Positions 23,496-34,141 of a DNA stretch of 64,000 nucleotides are shown here, in pieces (positions within the stretch are counted from its first letter, which is position 1; the number at the start of each line of letters is the position of its first letter). The DNA lies in NCBI GenBank assembly GCA_905221605.1, contig CAJNDS010002627.1:191857-255856 (forward strand). Direction: 5' to 3'. The notes under the pieces are model-generated. The model saw only the letters and a program-made list of their open reading frames with translations, was not told where the DNA came from and searched no databases. The DNA comes from Symbiodinium natans. Lineage: Eukaryota; Sar; Dinophyceae; Suessiales; Symbiodiniaceae. The translations under genes and the position numbers were made by a program.

Positions 23496-23929
23496 ACAAA
23501 TCTTTCAGCCTCCGCCTCAAACTCTTTAGCGTACCCTTTCCTGGGGACCCAGGCAGGCGAGGGCCCTGGCGATGCGAAGGAGGGCGGAGGCGAAGACCTG
23601 CCGCTTCCGTAGAATACAGCTTCACCAGACTTCGCAATGCTGTTGAAAGAACTCTGGTGCAAGGGGCTTGTAGGGGCCAGAGGCTTCGGGCTTCTGAGAG
23701 TACCATAAGCCACGTTGCTTGCTGCTTGCATTGAGCATCATTGAACCTTTAGTGGAGCCTGTCCCCAGATGAATGAGGCCTTCCGCGTATAAACAGAACG
23801 AGAAAAAATGACTCTGCCGCGGGGTGCATCTCGAAAGCGCCCTCATCGCTGATGACGGCCGCAGGGACGAGGATCCAGGTCAGCGGCAGGCAGGCCAGCG
23901 GGACCAGCATGTGGCACCTGGCATCATCC
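23496..23929. other. Unassigned spacer
   Basis: Minus-strand frames of 72-85 codons overlap in three phases; nothing recognised. Confidence 0.5.
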
Positions 23930-24049
23930 TAACCCTAAACCCTAAACCCTAAACCCTAAACCCTAAACCCTAAACCCTAAACCCTAAACCCTAAACCCTA
24001 AACCCTAAACCCTAAACCCTAAACCCTAAACCCTAAACCCTAAACCCTC
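23930..24049 (-). repeat. Perfect telomeric array (CCCTAAA)17
   Basis: About seventeen uninterrupted units, the longest perfect C-strand array in the window. Confidence 0.97.
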
Positions 24050-24170
24050 ACCATTGCTGTGCATTCTTGTGCATTTTGCTGTGCATTGCTCCTCAGTCCT
24101 CTCCCTCAAGCCCAGCTCTTGGCATGCCTTATAAGCAGTCCATCCTCCTGCTTGCTTGGTTCCTCTTGGT

Positions 24171-24226
24171 CTAGGGCTTAGGGTTTAGGGTTTAGGGTTT
24201 GGGGTTTTGGGTTTAGGGTTTAGGGT
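24171..24226 (+). repeat. Interstitial telomeric array (TTTAGGG)n
   Basis: Eight units with CTTAGGG, TTTGGGG and TTTTGGG variants. Confidence 0.9.
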
Positions 24227-24778
24227 ATCTCTAGCTACTGCTACACTCTACACTATTGAGCACTGGATGCCCTAAGACCCGAATGCTTGTCCCAAAGATG
24301 ATAACTGTGGAATGGAAAGCGTCACGAAAATGGAGCGTGTCAGCGTTAGGACCCTTGCGACTGTCAACGCTTTTGGACCCCCGGACCATCCTCGCGTGTA
24401 AAGCCAACACGGGGTTTGGGTGTGTCGGGCTCGATCCTCGTACCTGTCGTCGCTGTGCGGATTTAGGATTTCCTGTTGCTATGCCATGGCTTCCGGCCAC
24501 GCCTGGTTTTGCGAGGAAAGTGAAACCACAAGCAGTGGACGGATTACTATCCAGAAAGTGTACACCCACTAAAGATTCAGACTGACCAAGCTGAATGAAG
24601 CCGATGGATGTGGATGTGATTGCGCATTGCGCTTTCAACTTTTCCTTCAGCGACCGTGCTCCAGATTCTGGATCGTCTGCTGTTTCGGGGGAAGGCCACA
24701 ACGTCGGAACGCAGAGTCGCGAACATGAGCGCGTTAGGCGAATATACAAGCTGCCCTGAGATCTCCTTCAAGCGAGCC
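24227..24778. other. Unassigned spacer
   Basis: Two opposing frames cover it: 24231-24749 minus (172 codons) and 24256-24585 plus (109 codons). Neither has a recognisable domain. The minus frame nearly fills the space between two arrays and is one of the better candidates for a genuine exon, at low confidence. Confidence 0.4.
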
Positions 24779-24866
24779 CCCTAAACCCTAAACCCTAAAT
24801 CCTCAACCCTAAACCCTAAGCCCCAAACCCTAAATCCCAAACCCTAAACCCTAAACCACCCTAAAG
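24779..24866 (-). repeat. Interstitial telomeric array, variant-rich
   Basis: About twelve units with CCCTCAA, CCCTAAG, CCCCAAA and CCCTAAAT variants. Confidence 0.9.
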
Positions 24867-24988
24867 CAAGGCACACCAGGATCAGCGTCTTCAGCCACTC
24901 GAAGTTGCAGGGCCCTGCCCGGCTGCATTTGATTCCGGCGTAGTCCGAGAGCTGCGCGCCCAAGATCGACCCTGCAGGGGTGCAGGTG

Positions 24989-25064
24989 CCCTAAACTCTA
25001 AACCCTAAACTTTATAAACCCTAAACCCTAAACCCTACACCCTAAACCCTAAACCCGAAACCTT
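24989..25064 (-). repeat. Interstitial telomeric array, variant-rich
   Basis: About ten units including CTCTAAA, AAACTTTATAAACC, CCCTACA and CCCGAAA. It forms the left border of the AT-rich island. Confidence 0.9.
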
Positions 25065-25065
25065 A

Positions 25066-25960
25066 GAAAAAAGGAAGGGCTTTTCAGGGAGCGTGAGGAC
25101 ATGAGTGAAAGAGTGAGAGAAAAGACGAAGCGAGTGAACGGGACAAAAGCACGCGTCTTTCACTGCGTTTAAATATACTAAAGTCATGCGTCACTTTGTT
25201 CCTTATAATTTAGCGTTGTAAATAGGGCTTTTAGTACGTTCCTTTCCCCCCTTTATAATATTATTGTCACGCCATAGAATTATAATCGCGCGTCACCTTG
25301 CATTATAGTTAAGGCGTGAAGATAATATTATTAAAGGGACCAGAGAGCGGTTAACCTGGCGTGCGATTCCAAGGGTGTGAACGGTTAGATCAAGGTATGA
25401 GAGTTAGGGTCTCAAGGGCGGATTCATGGGCCGGGCCTTTAATATCATATCGTGAATGGAATACGAAGGTAACAAAAGCACGCTTCGTATTCTATTCACA
25501 CAATAATATTAAAAGAACGCTTCGCTCTTCATCTCACTCCTGTCTCACCCACGCTCACTTCTTTCTTCGCTTCGCACACTATTACTATTATTCGAGCGTG
25601 AACTTGCAATAGCAATAACAATGTGAGAATGAAGAAGAAACCCGCGAGTGAGCCGAAGTGTCAGAGAGTGAGTGAACAAGACATAGAAACCAAGGTGGTA
25701 ACGTCTCAGAGTCTAGTTTCTAAGGTGTGATGGGTGACGCGTGATAAGAGCCAGGGAACAACAATATGATTAAGGGCTCCAAGTTCCAGGATGATACGGT
25801 TGTTGTGTGTGCTCTCTTCACGGGCCAAAATGTAATATCTTTACTACTGGCCCGTGCATGAATAGGATGAAGAGAGAACGAAGTCAAGTGCAAATGAAAG
25901 AACGAAGTGAATGATTGCTCGAATTGACGCAGAGAACACAGTGAGTCTTCCTGTCATCCG
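25066..25960. other. AT-rich island with nested inverted repeats
   Basis: Base composition is clearly lower in GC than its neighbours. It contains at least three hairpins: 25249-25273 with 25313-25338, 25438-25469 with 25482-25513, and 25813-25878 (CTCTCTTCACGGGCCA facing TGGCCCGTG and GAAGAGAG). Motifs GAATAGAATGAAG and CCCCTTTATAATATT are shared with the island at 33.8 kb. A short frame (25361-25612) has no recognisable product. It may be a non-autonomous element or DNA of foreign or organellar origin; I cannot tell which. Confidence 0.7.
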
Positions 25961-25983
25961 CCGACCCCCCTAAGGGGTTGGCG
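25959..25983. other. GC-rich hairpin at island border
   Basis: Arms CGCCGACCCC and GGGGTTGGCG around a five-base loop, one mismatch, marking the switch from AT-rich DNA to the GC-rich tandem array. Confidence 0.6.
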
Positions 25984-26007
25984 CCCGTGAAGCCTTCGTC
26001 TGTCCGT

Positions 26008-26224
26008 GTAAGCGATGCTCTCAGAGCTCACGTATCCCACTCCGGTTCGCCCCCGATACTTGTCCCAGTCCTGTTTGTTCATGAAAGCGACATTGTCTCA
26101 TAGTTCACGTATTCCCACTCCTTCTTCGGTCCCGGTACTTGTCCCAGTTCCCCTTCCCCCACCACGTTTGAGGGCCTCGTTTCAGGGCTCCCCCGTCCCC
26201 CCCTAAGCGACCCCCCAGCGAGCC
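26008..26224 (+). repeat. Inserted module in tandem array, copy 1
   Basis: Begins GTAAGCGATGCTCTCAGAGC and contains ATACTTGTCCCAGT and TTTGTTCATGAAAGCGACA. Further copies start at 27171 and 29592 inside the tandem array, so it belongs to the higher-order structure. This copy is the fullest. Confidence 0.85.
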
Positions 26225-26599
26225 TGCCACGTTTGAGGGCCTTTCAGGGCCCCAGCAAGCCCATTCCTCAGCCCCCACCTCCCGCTGCCACATTTCAGGG
26301 CCACTGGCTACCTTCTTGGAGATGTTTTAAGGGGCTCCAGCGCATGCCCGCCCCCACCGCCCCCACCGCCCACACCGCCCACCGCCCCCCCTTCCCCGCC
26401 ACGTTTGAGGGCCTTCCCTGCACGTTTCAGGGCCCCAGCGAGCCCATTCCGCCCCCACCGCCCCCACCGCCGCCGACCCCACCGCCCCCACCCGCCCCCC
26501 ACGCCCACCGACCCCAACCCCGCCACGCCCCGCCACGTTTCTGCCACGTTGCAGGGCCCCAGCGAGCCCATTCCCCAGCCCCCACCTCCCCCTGCCACG

Positions 26600-26699
26600 N
26601 NNNNNNNNNNNNNNNNNNNNNNNNNNNNNNNNNNNNNNNNNNNNNNNNNNNNNNNNNNNNNNNNNNNNNNNNNNNNNNNNNNNNNNNNNNNNNNNNNNN
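26600..26699. other. Assembly gap (100 N)
   Basis: Exactly 100 N inside the tandem array: a scaffold join of unknown true length, so array size and copy number are not reliable. Confidence 0.99.
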
Positions 26700-27170
26700 C
26701 CCCCCACCTCCCCCTGCCACGTTTCACGGTCACTGGCTAGCTTCTTTCAGATGTTTTGAAGGGGCTCCAGCGCATGCCCGCTCCACCGCCCCCCTTCCCC
26801 GCCACGTTTGAGGGCCTTCCCCCGCCACGTTTCAGGGCCCCCGCGAGCCCCTTCGCCCCACCTCCCCTGCCACGTTTCAGGCCACGGGCTTACCTCTTTC
26901 AGCTTTTTTTTAAGGGGCTCCACGAATGCCCCCCGCCCCCGACCCCACCAACGCCCCCACCGCCCCCACCGCCCACCACCGCCCACCCTTCCCGCACGTT
27001 TGAGGGCCTTCCCCTGCACGTTTCAGGGCCCCAGCGAGCCCATTCCGCCCCCACCTCCCCCCTGCCACGTTTCGGGGCCACTGGCTACCTTCTTTCAGAT
27101 GTTTTTAAGGGGCTCCAGCGCATGCCCGCCCACCGCCCCCACCGCCCCCACCGCGCCCACCGCCCACACT

Positions 27171-27317
27171 GTAAGCGATGCTCTCAGAGCTCACGTATCC
27201 CTCAAAGTTCACGTATTCCCACTCCTTCTTCCGTCCCGGTACTTGTCCCAGTTCCCCTTCCCCCACCACGTTTGAGGGCCTCGTTTCAGGGCTCCCCCGT
27301 CCCCCCCTAAGCGACCC
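27171..27317 (+). repeat. Inserted module in tandem array, copy 2
   Basis: Same start as copy 1 but with an internal deletion of about 70 bp (the GTTTGTTCATGAAAGC part is missing). The left flank (CCGCGCCCACCGCCCACACT) is identical to that of copy 3. Confidence 0.85.
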
Positions 27318-29591
27318 CCAGCGAGCCCGCCACGTTTGAGGGTTCCTCAGCCCCCACCTCCCGCTGCCACTATTTTACCTTCTTGGAGATGAGGGGCTCC
27401 AGCGCACGCCCGCCCCCACCGCCCCCACCGCCCCCACCGCCCACACCGCCCACCCTTCCCCTGCCACGTTTCAGGGCCCCAGCGAGCCCATTCCGCCCCA
27501 CAGCCCCCACCGCCCACACCGCCCACCGCCCCCCCTTCCCCGCCACGTTTGAGGGCCTTCCCCTGCCACGTTTCAGGGCCCCAGCGAGCCCATTCCCCAG
27601 CCCCCACCTCCCCCTGCCACGTTTCGGGGCCACTGGCTACCTTCTTTCAGATGTTTTTAAGGGGCTCCAGCGCATGCCCGCCCCCACCGCCCCCACCGCC
27701 CCCACCGCCCCCACCGCCCACACCGCCCACCGCCCCCCCTTCCCCGCCACGTTTGAGGGCCTTCCCCTGCCACGTTTCAGGGCCCCAGCCAGCCCATTCC
27801 CCAGCCCCCACCTCTTCCTGCCACGTTTCGCCACGTTTCGGGGCCACTGGCTCCTTGTTTCAGATGTTTTTAAGGGGCTCCAGCGCATGCCCGCCCACAC
27901 CGCCCCCACCGCCCCCACCGCCCCCACCCGCCCCCACCCCCCCGCCGACCCACCGCCACCACGCCCGCACCGCCCACGACCACCCTTCCCCGCCACGTTG
28001 GGGCCTCCCCTGCCAACGGTTTCAGGGCCCCAGCGAGCCCATTCCGCCCCCAACTTCCCTGCCACGTTCGGGGCCACTGCTATACTTCTTTCAGATGTTT
28101 TGAAGGGCTGACCAGCGGCATGCCCGCCCAACCGCCACCCAACCCGCCCACCACAGCCCACGCCCCCCCTTCCCCGCCACGTTTGGCCTTCCCCTGCCAC
28201 GTTCAGGGCCCAGCGAGCCTCCTCAGCCCCCACCTCCCCCTGCCACGTTTCAGGGCCACTGGCTACCCCCTTTTTTTTTGGAGGGGCTCCAGCGCATGCC
28301 CTGCCACGTTTGAGGGCCTTCCCCTGCCCGTTTCAGGGCCCCAACCGCCCCCACCGCCCACCGCCCTCCCCCCGCCACGTTTGAGGGCCTTCCCCTGCCA
28401 CGTTGCAGGGCCTCAGCGAGCCCATTCCCCAGCCCCCACCTCCCCCTGGCTACCTTCTTTCAGATGTTTTTAAGGCTCCAGCGCATGCCCGCCCCACCGC
28501 CCCCACTTCCCTCACCGCCCACCGCCCCCCCTTCCCCGCCACGTTTGAGGGCCATCCCCTGCCACGTTGCAGGGCTGCAGCGAGCCCACGTTTCACGGCC
28601 ACTGGCTACCTTCTTTCAGATGCTTTTAAGGGGCTCCAGCGCATGCCCGCCCCCACCGCCCCCACCGCCCACACCGCCCACCGCCCCCACCGCCCCCACC
28701 GCCCCCACCGCCCACACCGCCCACCCCTCCCCCGCGCCACGTTTCTGCCACGTTGCAGGGCCCCAGCGAGCCCATTCCCCAGCCCCCACCTCCCCCTGCC
28801 ACGTTTCCGGGCCACTGGCTACCTTCTTTCAGATGTTTTTCGGGGGCTCCAGCGTGCCCACACCGCCCACCGCCCCCCCTTCCCCGCCACGTTTGAGGGC
28901 CATCCCCTGCCACGTTTCAGGGCCCCAGCGAGCCCATTCCGCCCCCACCTCCCCCCTGCCACGTTTCGGGGCCACTGGCTACCTTCTTTCAGATGTTTTT
29001 AAGGGGCTCCAGCGCATGCCCGCCCACCGCCCCCACCGCCCCCACCGCGCCCACCGCCCACACCGCCCCCGACCACCCTTCCCGCACGTTGAGGGCCTTA
29101 CCTGCACGTTTCAGGGCCCCCGCGAGCCATTCGCCCCCCACCTCCCCCTGCCACGTTTCAAGGTCACTGGCTTACCCTCTTTCAGATGTTTTGAAGGCTC
29201 CAGAGAATGCCCGCTCCATCCGCCCCCCTTCCCCGCCACGTTGAGGGCCTTTCCCCTGCCACGTTCAGGGCCCCAGGCGAGCCCTTCCGCCCCCACCTCC
29301 CCCTGCCACTTTTCACGGGCAATGGCTCCTTCTTTCAGCTGTTTATTTTTAAGGGGCTCCAGCGCATGCCCGCCCCCACCGCCCCACCCCCCCCACCGCC
29401 CCCCCCGCCCGCCACGTTTGAGGGCCTTCCCCTGCCACGTTTCAGGGCCCCAGCGAGCCCATTCCGCCCCCACCTCCCCCCTGCCACGTTTCGGGGCCAC
29501 TGGCTACCTTCTTTCAGATTTTTTTAAGGGGCTCCAGCGCATGCCCGCCCCCACCGCCCCCACCGCCCCCACCGCGCCCACCGCCCACACT

Positions 29592-29779
29592 GTAAGCGAT
29601 GCTCTCAGAGCTCACGTATCCCACTCCGGTTCGCCCCCGATACTTGTCCCAGTCCTGTTTGTTCATGAAAGCGACATTGTCGTATTCCCACTCCTTCTTC
29701 GGTCCCGGTGCTTGTCCCAGTTCCCCTTCCCCCACCACGTTTGAGGGCCTCGATTCAGGGCTCCCCCGTCCCCCCCTAG
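29592..29779 (+). repeat. Inserted module in tandem array, copy 3
   Basis: Like copy 1 but lacking about 20 bp around the TCATAGTTCACG part. The shared left flank with copy 2 indicates both were amplified together with the neighbouring nonamer block. Confidence 0.85.
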
Positions 29780-31997
29780 AGCCTGTTTTTAAGGGGCTCC
29801 AGCGCATGCCCGCCCCCACACCGCTTAGAGGGCCTTCCCCTGCCCGTTTCAGGGCCCCAGCGAGCCCATTCCCCAGCCCCCACCTCCTGGCTGCCTTCTT
29901 TCAGATTTTTTTAAGGGGCTCCAGCGCATGCCCGCCCCCACCGCCCCCACCGCCCCCCTTCCCCGCCACGTTCGAGGGCTTTCCAGCGAGCCCATTCCGC
30001 CCCCACCTCCCCCTGCCACGTTTCACGGCCACTGGCTACCTTCTTTCAGCTGTTTTTAAGAGGCTCCAGCGCATGCCCCCCCCCACCCCCCCACCGCCGC
30101 CCCACACCGCCCACCGCCTCCCTTCCCCCCACGTTTGAGAGCCTTCCCCTGCTACGTTTCAGGCCCAGCGAGCCCATTCACGTTTCGGGGCCACTGGCTA
30201 TCAGATGTCTTTAAGGGCTTCCAGCGCATGCCCGCCCCCACCGCCCCCACCCCCCCCACCGCCCACACCGCCCGCATGCTCGCCCCCACCGCCCCCACTT
30301 CCCGGCCACGTTTGAGGGCCTTCCCCTGCCACGTTTCAGGGCCCCAGCCAGCCTCCTCAGCCCCACCTCCCCCTAGGGCCACTGGCTACCTTCTTTCAGA
30401 TGTTTTTAAGGGGCTCCCGCATGCCCGCCCCCACCGCCCCCACCCCCCCACGCCCCACCGCCCACCCCCCCCCCTTCCCCCCGCGTTTGAGGGCCTTCCC
30501 CTGCCCGTTTTCGGGCCCCAGCGAGCCCATTCCCCAAACGAGGCCACTGGCTACCTTCTTTCAGATGTTTTTAAGGGGCTCCAGCGCATGCCCGCCCCCA
30601 CCGCCCCCACCACACCGCCCACCGCCCCCCCTTCCCGCCACGTTTGAGGGCCTTCCCCCGTTTCACGGCCACTGGCTCCTTCTTTTCAGGGGCAGCGCAC
30701 GCCCGCCCCCACCGCCCCCACCCCCACCGCCCACACCGCCCACCGCCTCCCCTTCCCCGCCACGTTTGAGAGCTACGTTTCAGGGGCCCCAGCGAGCCCA
30801 TTCCGCCCCCACCTCCCCCTGCCACGTTTCGGGGCCACTGGCTACCTTCTTTCAGATGTTTTTAAGGGGCTCCAGCCCGCCCCCACCTCTTCCTGCCACA
30901 TTTCGGGGCCACTGGCTACCTTCTTTCAGATGTTCCAGCGCACCGCCCACCGCCCTCCCCCCCGCCACGTTTGAGGGCCTTCCCCTGCCACGTTGCAGGG
31001 CCCCAGCGAGCCCATTCCCCAGCCCCCACCTCCCCCTGCCACGGTTCGGGGCCACTGGCTACCTTCTTTCAGATGTTTTTAAGGGGCTCCAGCGCATGCC
31101 CGCCCCCACCGCCCCCACCGCCCCCACCGCCACGTTTGAGGGCCATCCTCTGCCACGTTTCAGGGCCCCAGTGCCCATTCCATTCCGCCCCCACCTCCCC
31201 CCTGCCACTGGCTACCTTCTTTCAGATGTTTTTAAGGGGCTCCAGCGCATGCCCGCCCCCACCGCCCCCACCGCCCCCACCGCCCACACCGCCCACCGAC
31301 CACCCTTCCCCGTTTGAGGGCCTTCCCCTGCCACGTTTCAGGGCCCCAGCGAGCCCATTCCGCCCCCCACCTCCCCCTGCCACGTTTCACGGTCACTGGC
31401 TACCTTCTTTCAGATGTTTTGAAGGGGCTCCAGCGCATGCCCGCTCCACCGCCCCCCTTCCCCGCCACGTTTGAGGGCCTTCCCCTGCCACGTTTCAGGG
31501 CCCCAGCGAGCCCATTTGCCCGCCCCCACCGCCCCCACCGCCCCCACCGCCCCCACCGCCCACACCGCCCACCGCCCCCCCCCCGCCACGTTTGAGGGCC
31601 TTCTGCCACGTTTCAGGGCCCCAGCAAGTCCATTCCGCCCCCACCTCCCCCTGCCACGTTTCGGGGCCACTGGCTACCTTCTTTCAGATGTTTTTAAGGG
31701 GCTCCAGCGCATGCCCGCCCCCACCGCCCCCACCGCCCACACCGCCCACCGCCCCCCCTTCCCCGCCACGTTTGAGGGCCTTCCCCTGCCACGTTTCAGG
31801 GCCCCAGCGAGCCCATTCCGCCCCCACCTCCCCCTGCCACGTTTCACGGCCGTACGCCGAGCGCGCGGAGTCTCCGAGCTCGACTCCCCCTTAGAAGGAT
31901 GGGCGGGCTTGTCGGTATGTTGCTAGGGTTTGCAAACTGAGTTGACGGAGTTTGTAGTGTGTCTAGAACAGCAGAAGCGCAGGGGAGCACACTTCTG

Positions 31998-32238
31998 GGA
32001 CATTTCCGGTCTGAGAGACTCCACAACTGTACTCTGCCCCGTTTTGGCGGGGCGGGGGAGGGGGGGAAGTGCGATTTTTCAAGCCTGAACTGCACTGAAC
32101 CTGTTCTCGCCTGGCTCTCGGGAGAACGAGGGAGGGCACAAGCGCGGGCGAATACAATTCTGCGACTTTTCGGGCCTGACAAGCTGTTAAGCTGTGCTCC
32201 CCCGCGTGTTGGGAGGGGAGGGCACGGCACAAGTGCGG
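31998..32238. repeat. Degenerate 3-unit tandem repeat
   Basis: Anchors GGGACATTTCCGGTCTGA (31998), GCGATTTTTCAAGCCTGA (32071) and GCGACTTTTCGGGCCTGA (32162) head three diverged units of about 75-90 bp, each followed by a CTGT-rich part and a G-rich AGGGCAC-like end. It joins the next telomeric array directly. Confidence 0.65.
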
Positions 32239-32244
32239 GGGAAA

Positions 32245-32447
32245 GTTTAGGGTTTTAGGGTTTCGGGTTTGGAGTTTAGGGTACAGAGTCTAGGGTTTAT
32301 GGTTTAGGGTTCAGAGTTTAGAACTTAGAGTTTAGGGTCTAGGGTTCAGGGTTTAGGCTTTAGGCTTTAGGGTTTAAGGTTTAGGGTTTAAGGTTTAGGG
32401 TTTAGAGTGGGGTTTAGGGTTTAGGCTTTAGGGTTTAGAGAGGGTTT
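32245..32447 (+). repeat. Longest, heavily decayed telomeric array
   Basis: About 28 TTTAGGG-related units over 203 bp, few perfect. Variants include TTTATGG, TTCAGAG, TTTAGAA, CTTAGAG, TCTAGGG and TTTAAGG. This looks like an old array losing homogeneity. Confidence 0.9.
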
Positions 32448-32524
32448 GAAGCTCCCTGCCTAGCTCCCTGCCTCCAGGCTGCGTGCGTGTCGTGGCATGC
32501 CAAACAATAAGCAAAGACAAACTT

Positions 32525-32876
32525 TGCCGGCCTGGGGGCCAGACAGAGGTCCGGAGACCCCGCCGACCACAAGTCCCGCAAAGCACATGCAAAGTCTGCC
32601 AGCCTCGGGGCCAGGCAGAAGTCCGAAGACTTCGCCGACCCCAAGTCCGGCAAAACACAAAGGCTTGCCAGCCTCGGGGCCAGGCAGAAGTACGAAGACT
32701 TCGCCGACCCCAAGTCCGGCAAAACCCAATGACCTGCCAGCCTCAGGGCCAGGCAGAAGTCCGAGGACTTCGCCGACCCCAAGTCCTGCAAAACTCTCAC
32801 AGGGCTTGCCAGCCTCGGGGCCAGGCAGAAGTCCGAGGACTTCGCCGACCCCAAGTCCGGCAAACACAGACGTCAT
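32525..32876. repeat. Five-unit 69/72-bp in-frame tandem repeat
   Basis: Units start at 32525, 32597, 32666, 32735 and 32807 (spacing 72, 69, 69, 72), each beginning TGCCAGCCTCGGGGCCAGGC and ending near CCCCAAGTCCGGCAAA. All spacings are multiples of three, so frames remain open across the array: two on the plus strand (32483-33004 and 32497-33057) and two on the minus (32435-32863 and 32460-32957). The minus 32435-32863 frame repeats DLGSAKSSDFCLAPRLA. This is compatible with a repeat-bearing exon, but the coding strand cannot be chosen. Confidence 0.85.
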
Positions 32877-33830
32877 GCGAAACAAAAGCATCACCCAGGG
32901 CAACTGGGTTCCGGGCCAGGCCGAAGCTGACCCGGACTCCCCACTGCCAGCCCCCACAGCGAGTCACCCTCGGACCGGCGCGCGATGGCTGCCCCTGGCC
33001 TTAAACCCCAATCCCCACAACCTGGGTTGTGATCAGGGTTTGGAGTTTGGGTGCTAGGGTTTAAACGTTGGGGCATCTTGGGTGTTCGATACACCCATCA
33101 ACAGCTCAACCCTAAACCCCTGACCCCCCGGAGCCTTAATTAACCCCTCCGTACCCCAAACCTCCAACCCCGGGCCGGCCTCGAGCAGCTGCTCCGGCAC
33201 CGCGGCTTGACCAAAGGGCTGACGTAAACTTGTCGGCAGGTGCTGCCGACAAGGACTCTTACATCCAAATCTGGGCGACTGAACAATTACTCACAATAGC
33301 TGGTCGTAGCTGCACCTATCCTCGAACTGCAGGCTGTTGCACAAGATTGTTGCCAGTCTGCAAAGAGACCAGGCCGGCAAATGCTGCGCAGAATGATGAT
33401 CCCAATGGCAGAATCTGGGAAACCTGCGGCGGACGGCATTTGCCATGTCGTGTTTACCCAAGGTGCATTGCGTGGCCTCGTCCTCAATGCTGGCCTTTCT
33501 AGACATAAGCCTTTCCATACAAGAATAAATGCACGATCGCTATCGACCTGTGCAAGAAAGCCCGAGCCAAGGCCCACGGGCATCCGAATAAGTGGCAACC
33601 TTTGCCTTCTTATCAAGAAGGGTTACACAATGCTGTGCATGCACGATCGAGTCGACCGGTGCTAGAAGCCCGAGCTGGAGCCCAGGGCTTGCCTAGTGTA
33701 GTCGCAGATTTGCGATATGGGGTCCTGATTTCAGCTCCACATGCGCAGTGACCTGTGGGACGCGATGAGGCGACCTGGCGACATCCTGCACGTCCTTCTT
33801 TCCAGGGGTCGGCGGCACTGGCGGCAGCCA
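32877..33830. other. Unassigned spacer
   Basis: No gene recognised. A short CCCTAAACCCC remnant lies near 33109. Frames at 33230-33502 plus (90 codons), 33381-33665 plus (94) and 33287-33616 minus (109) overlap one another. Confidence 0.45.
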
Positions 33831-34127
33831 TTAAATAATATTAATAGTGTTCCCGCGCTCCGTGAATAGAATGAAGCGAACGTAGTGAGCGCGGTTATAA
33901 TTTATATCGCAAGTTCACGTGCGCCGTAATGATTTTAGGATTGGCTTTATAAAGAGTGAAAAAGGGGGTTTCGTCAGTTTCGTTCAATCGCAAACTAATT
34001 TCGTGCTTTCATTACGTTCGTTTCACTCTCTTCATTTCATTGCAAATTAGTCCTCACTTTCTCTTCACAGTACTTTTATAGGAGCGAAGCATTCCCCCTT
34101 TAATATTCTTGTTGCACTCGCACCGTA
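33831..34127. other. Second AT-rich island
   Basis: About 300 bp, AT-rich, with a hairpin CCGCGCTC...GAGCGCGG (33853-33892) around GTGAATAGAATGAAGCGAACG. The right side has CCCCCTTTAATATTCTTG, similar to CCCCTTTATAATATTATTG in the 25-kb island. It ends next to a two-unit CCCTAAA remnant (34130-34140). Probably the same kind of element as the 25-kb island. Confidence 0.65.
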
Positions 34128-34141
34128 TAAACCCTAAACCT

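Larger units (their letters stand above)
26226..31852. repeat. GC-rich tandem array, ~200-bp unit, ~27 copies
   Basis: Each unit contains, in order, GCCACGTTTCAGGGCCCCAG, a CCCCCACCTCCCCCTGCC stretch, GGGGCCACTGGCTACC, TTCTTTCAGATGTTTTTAAG, GGGGCTCCAGCGCATGCCCG, a variable (CCCCCACCG)n block and GCCACGTTTGAGGG. Units differ by deletion and by nonamer copy number, so period varies around 150-230 bp. Long frames on both strands (up to 426 codons, 28464-29744 plus) are products of the period-9 nonamer and stop-poor GC-rich units, giving Pro/His/Ala and Gly/Arg/Ala repeats. Unit lengths are not consistently multiples of three, so I do not call a protein. Confidence 0.9.

Noticed and set aside
28464-29744. 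426-codon Pro/His/Ala-rich frame as a structural protein
   Set aside because: It crosses about seven units of a tandem array whose unit length is not consistently a multiple of three; comparable frames exist in other phases and on the other strand.
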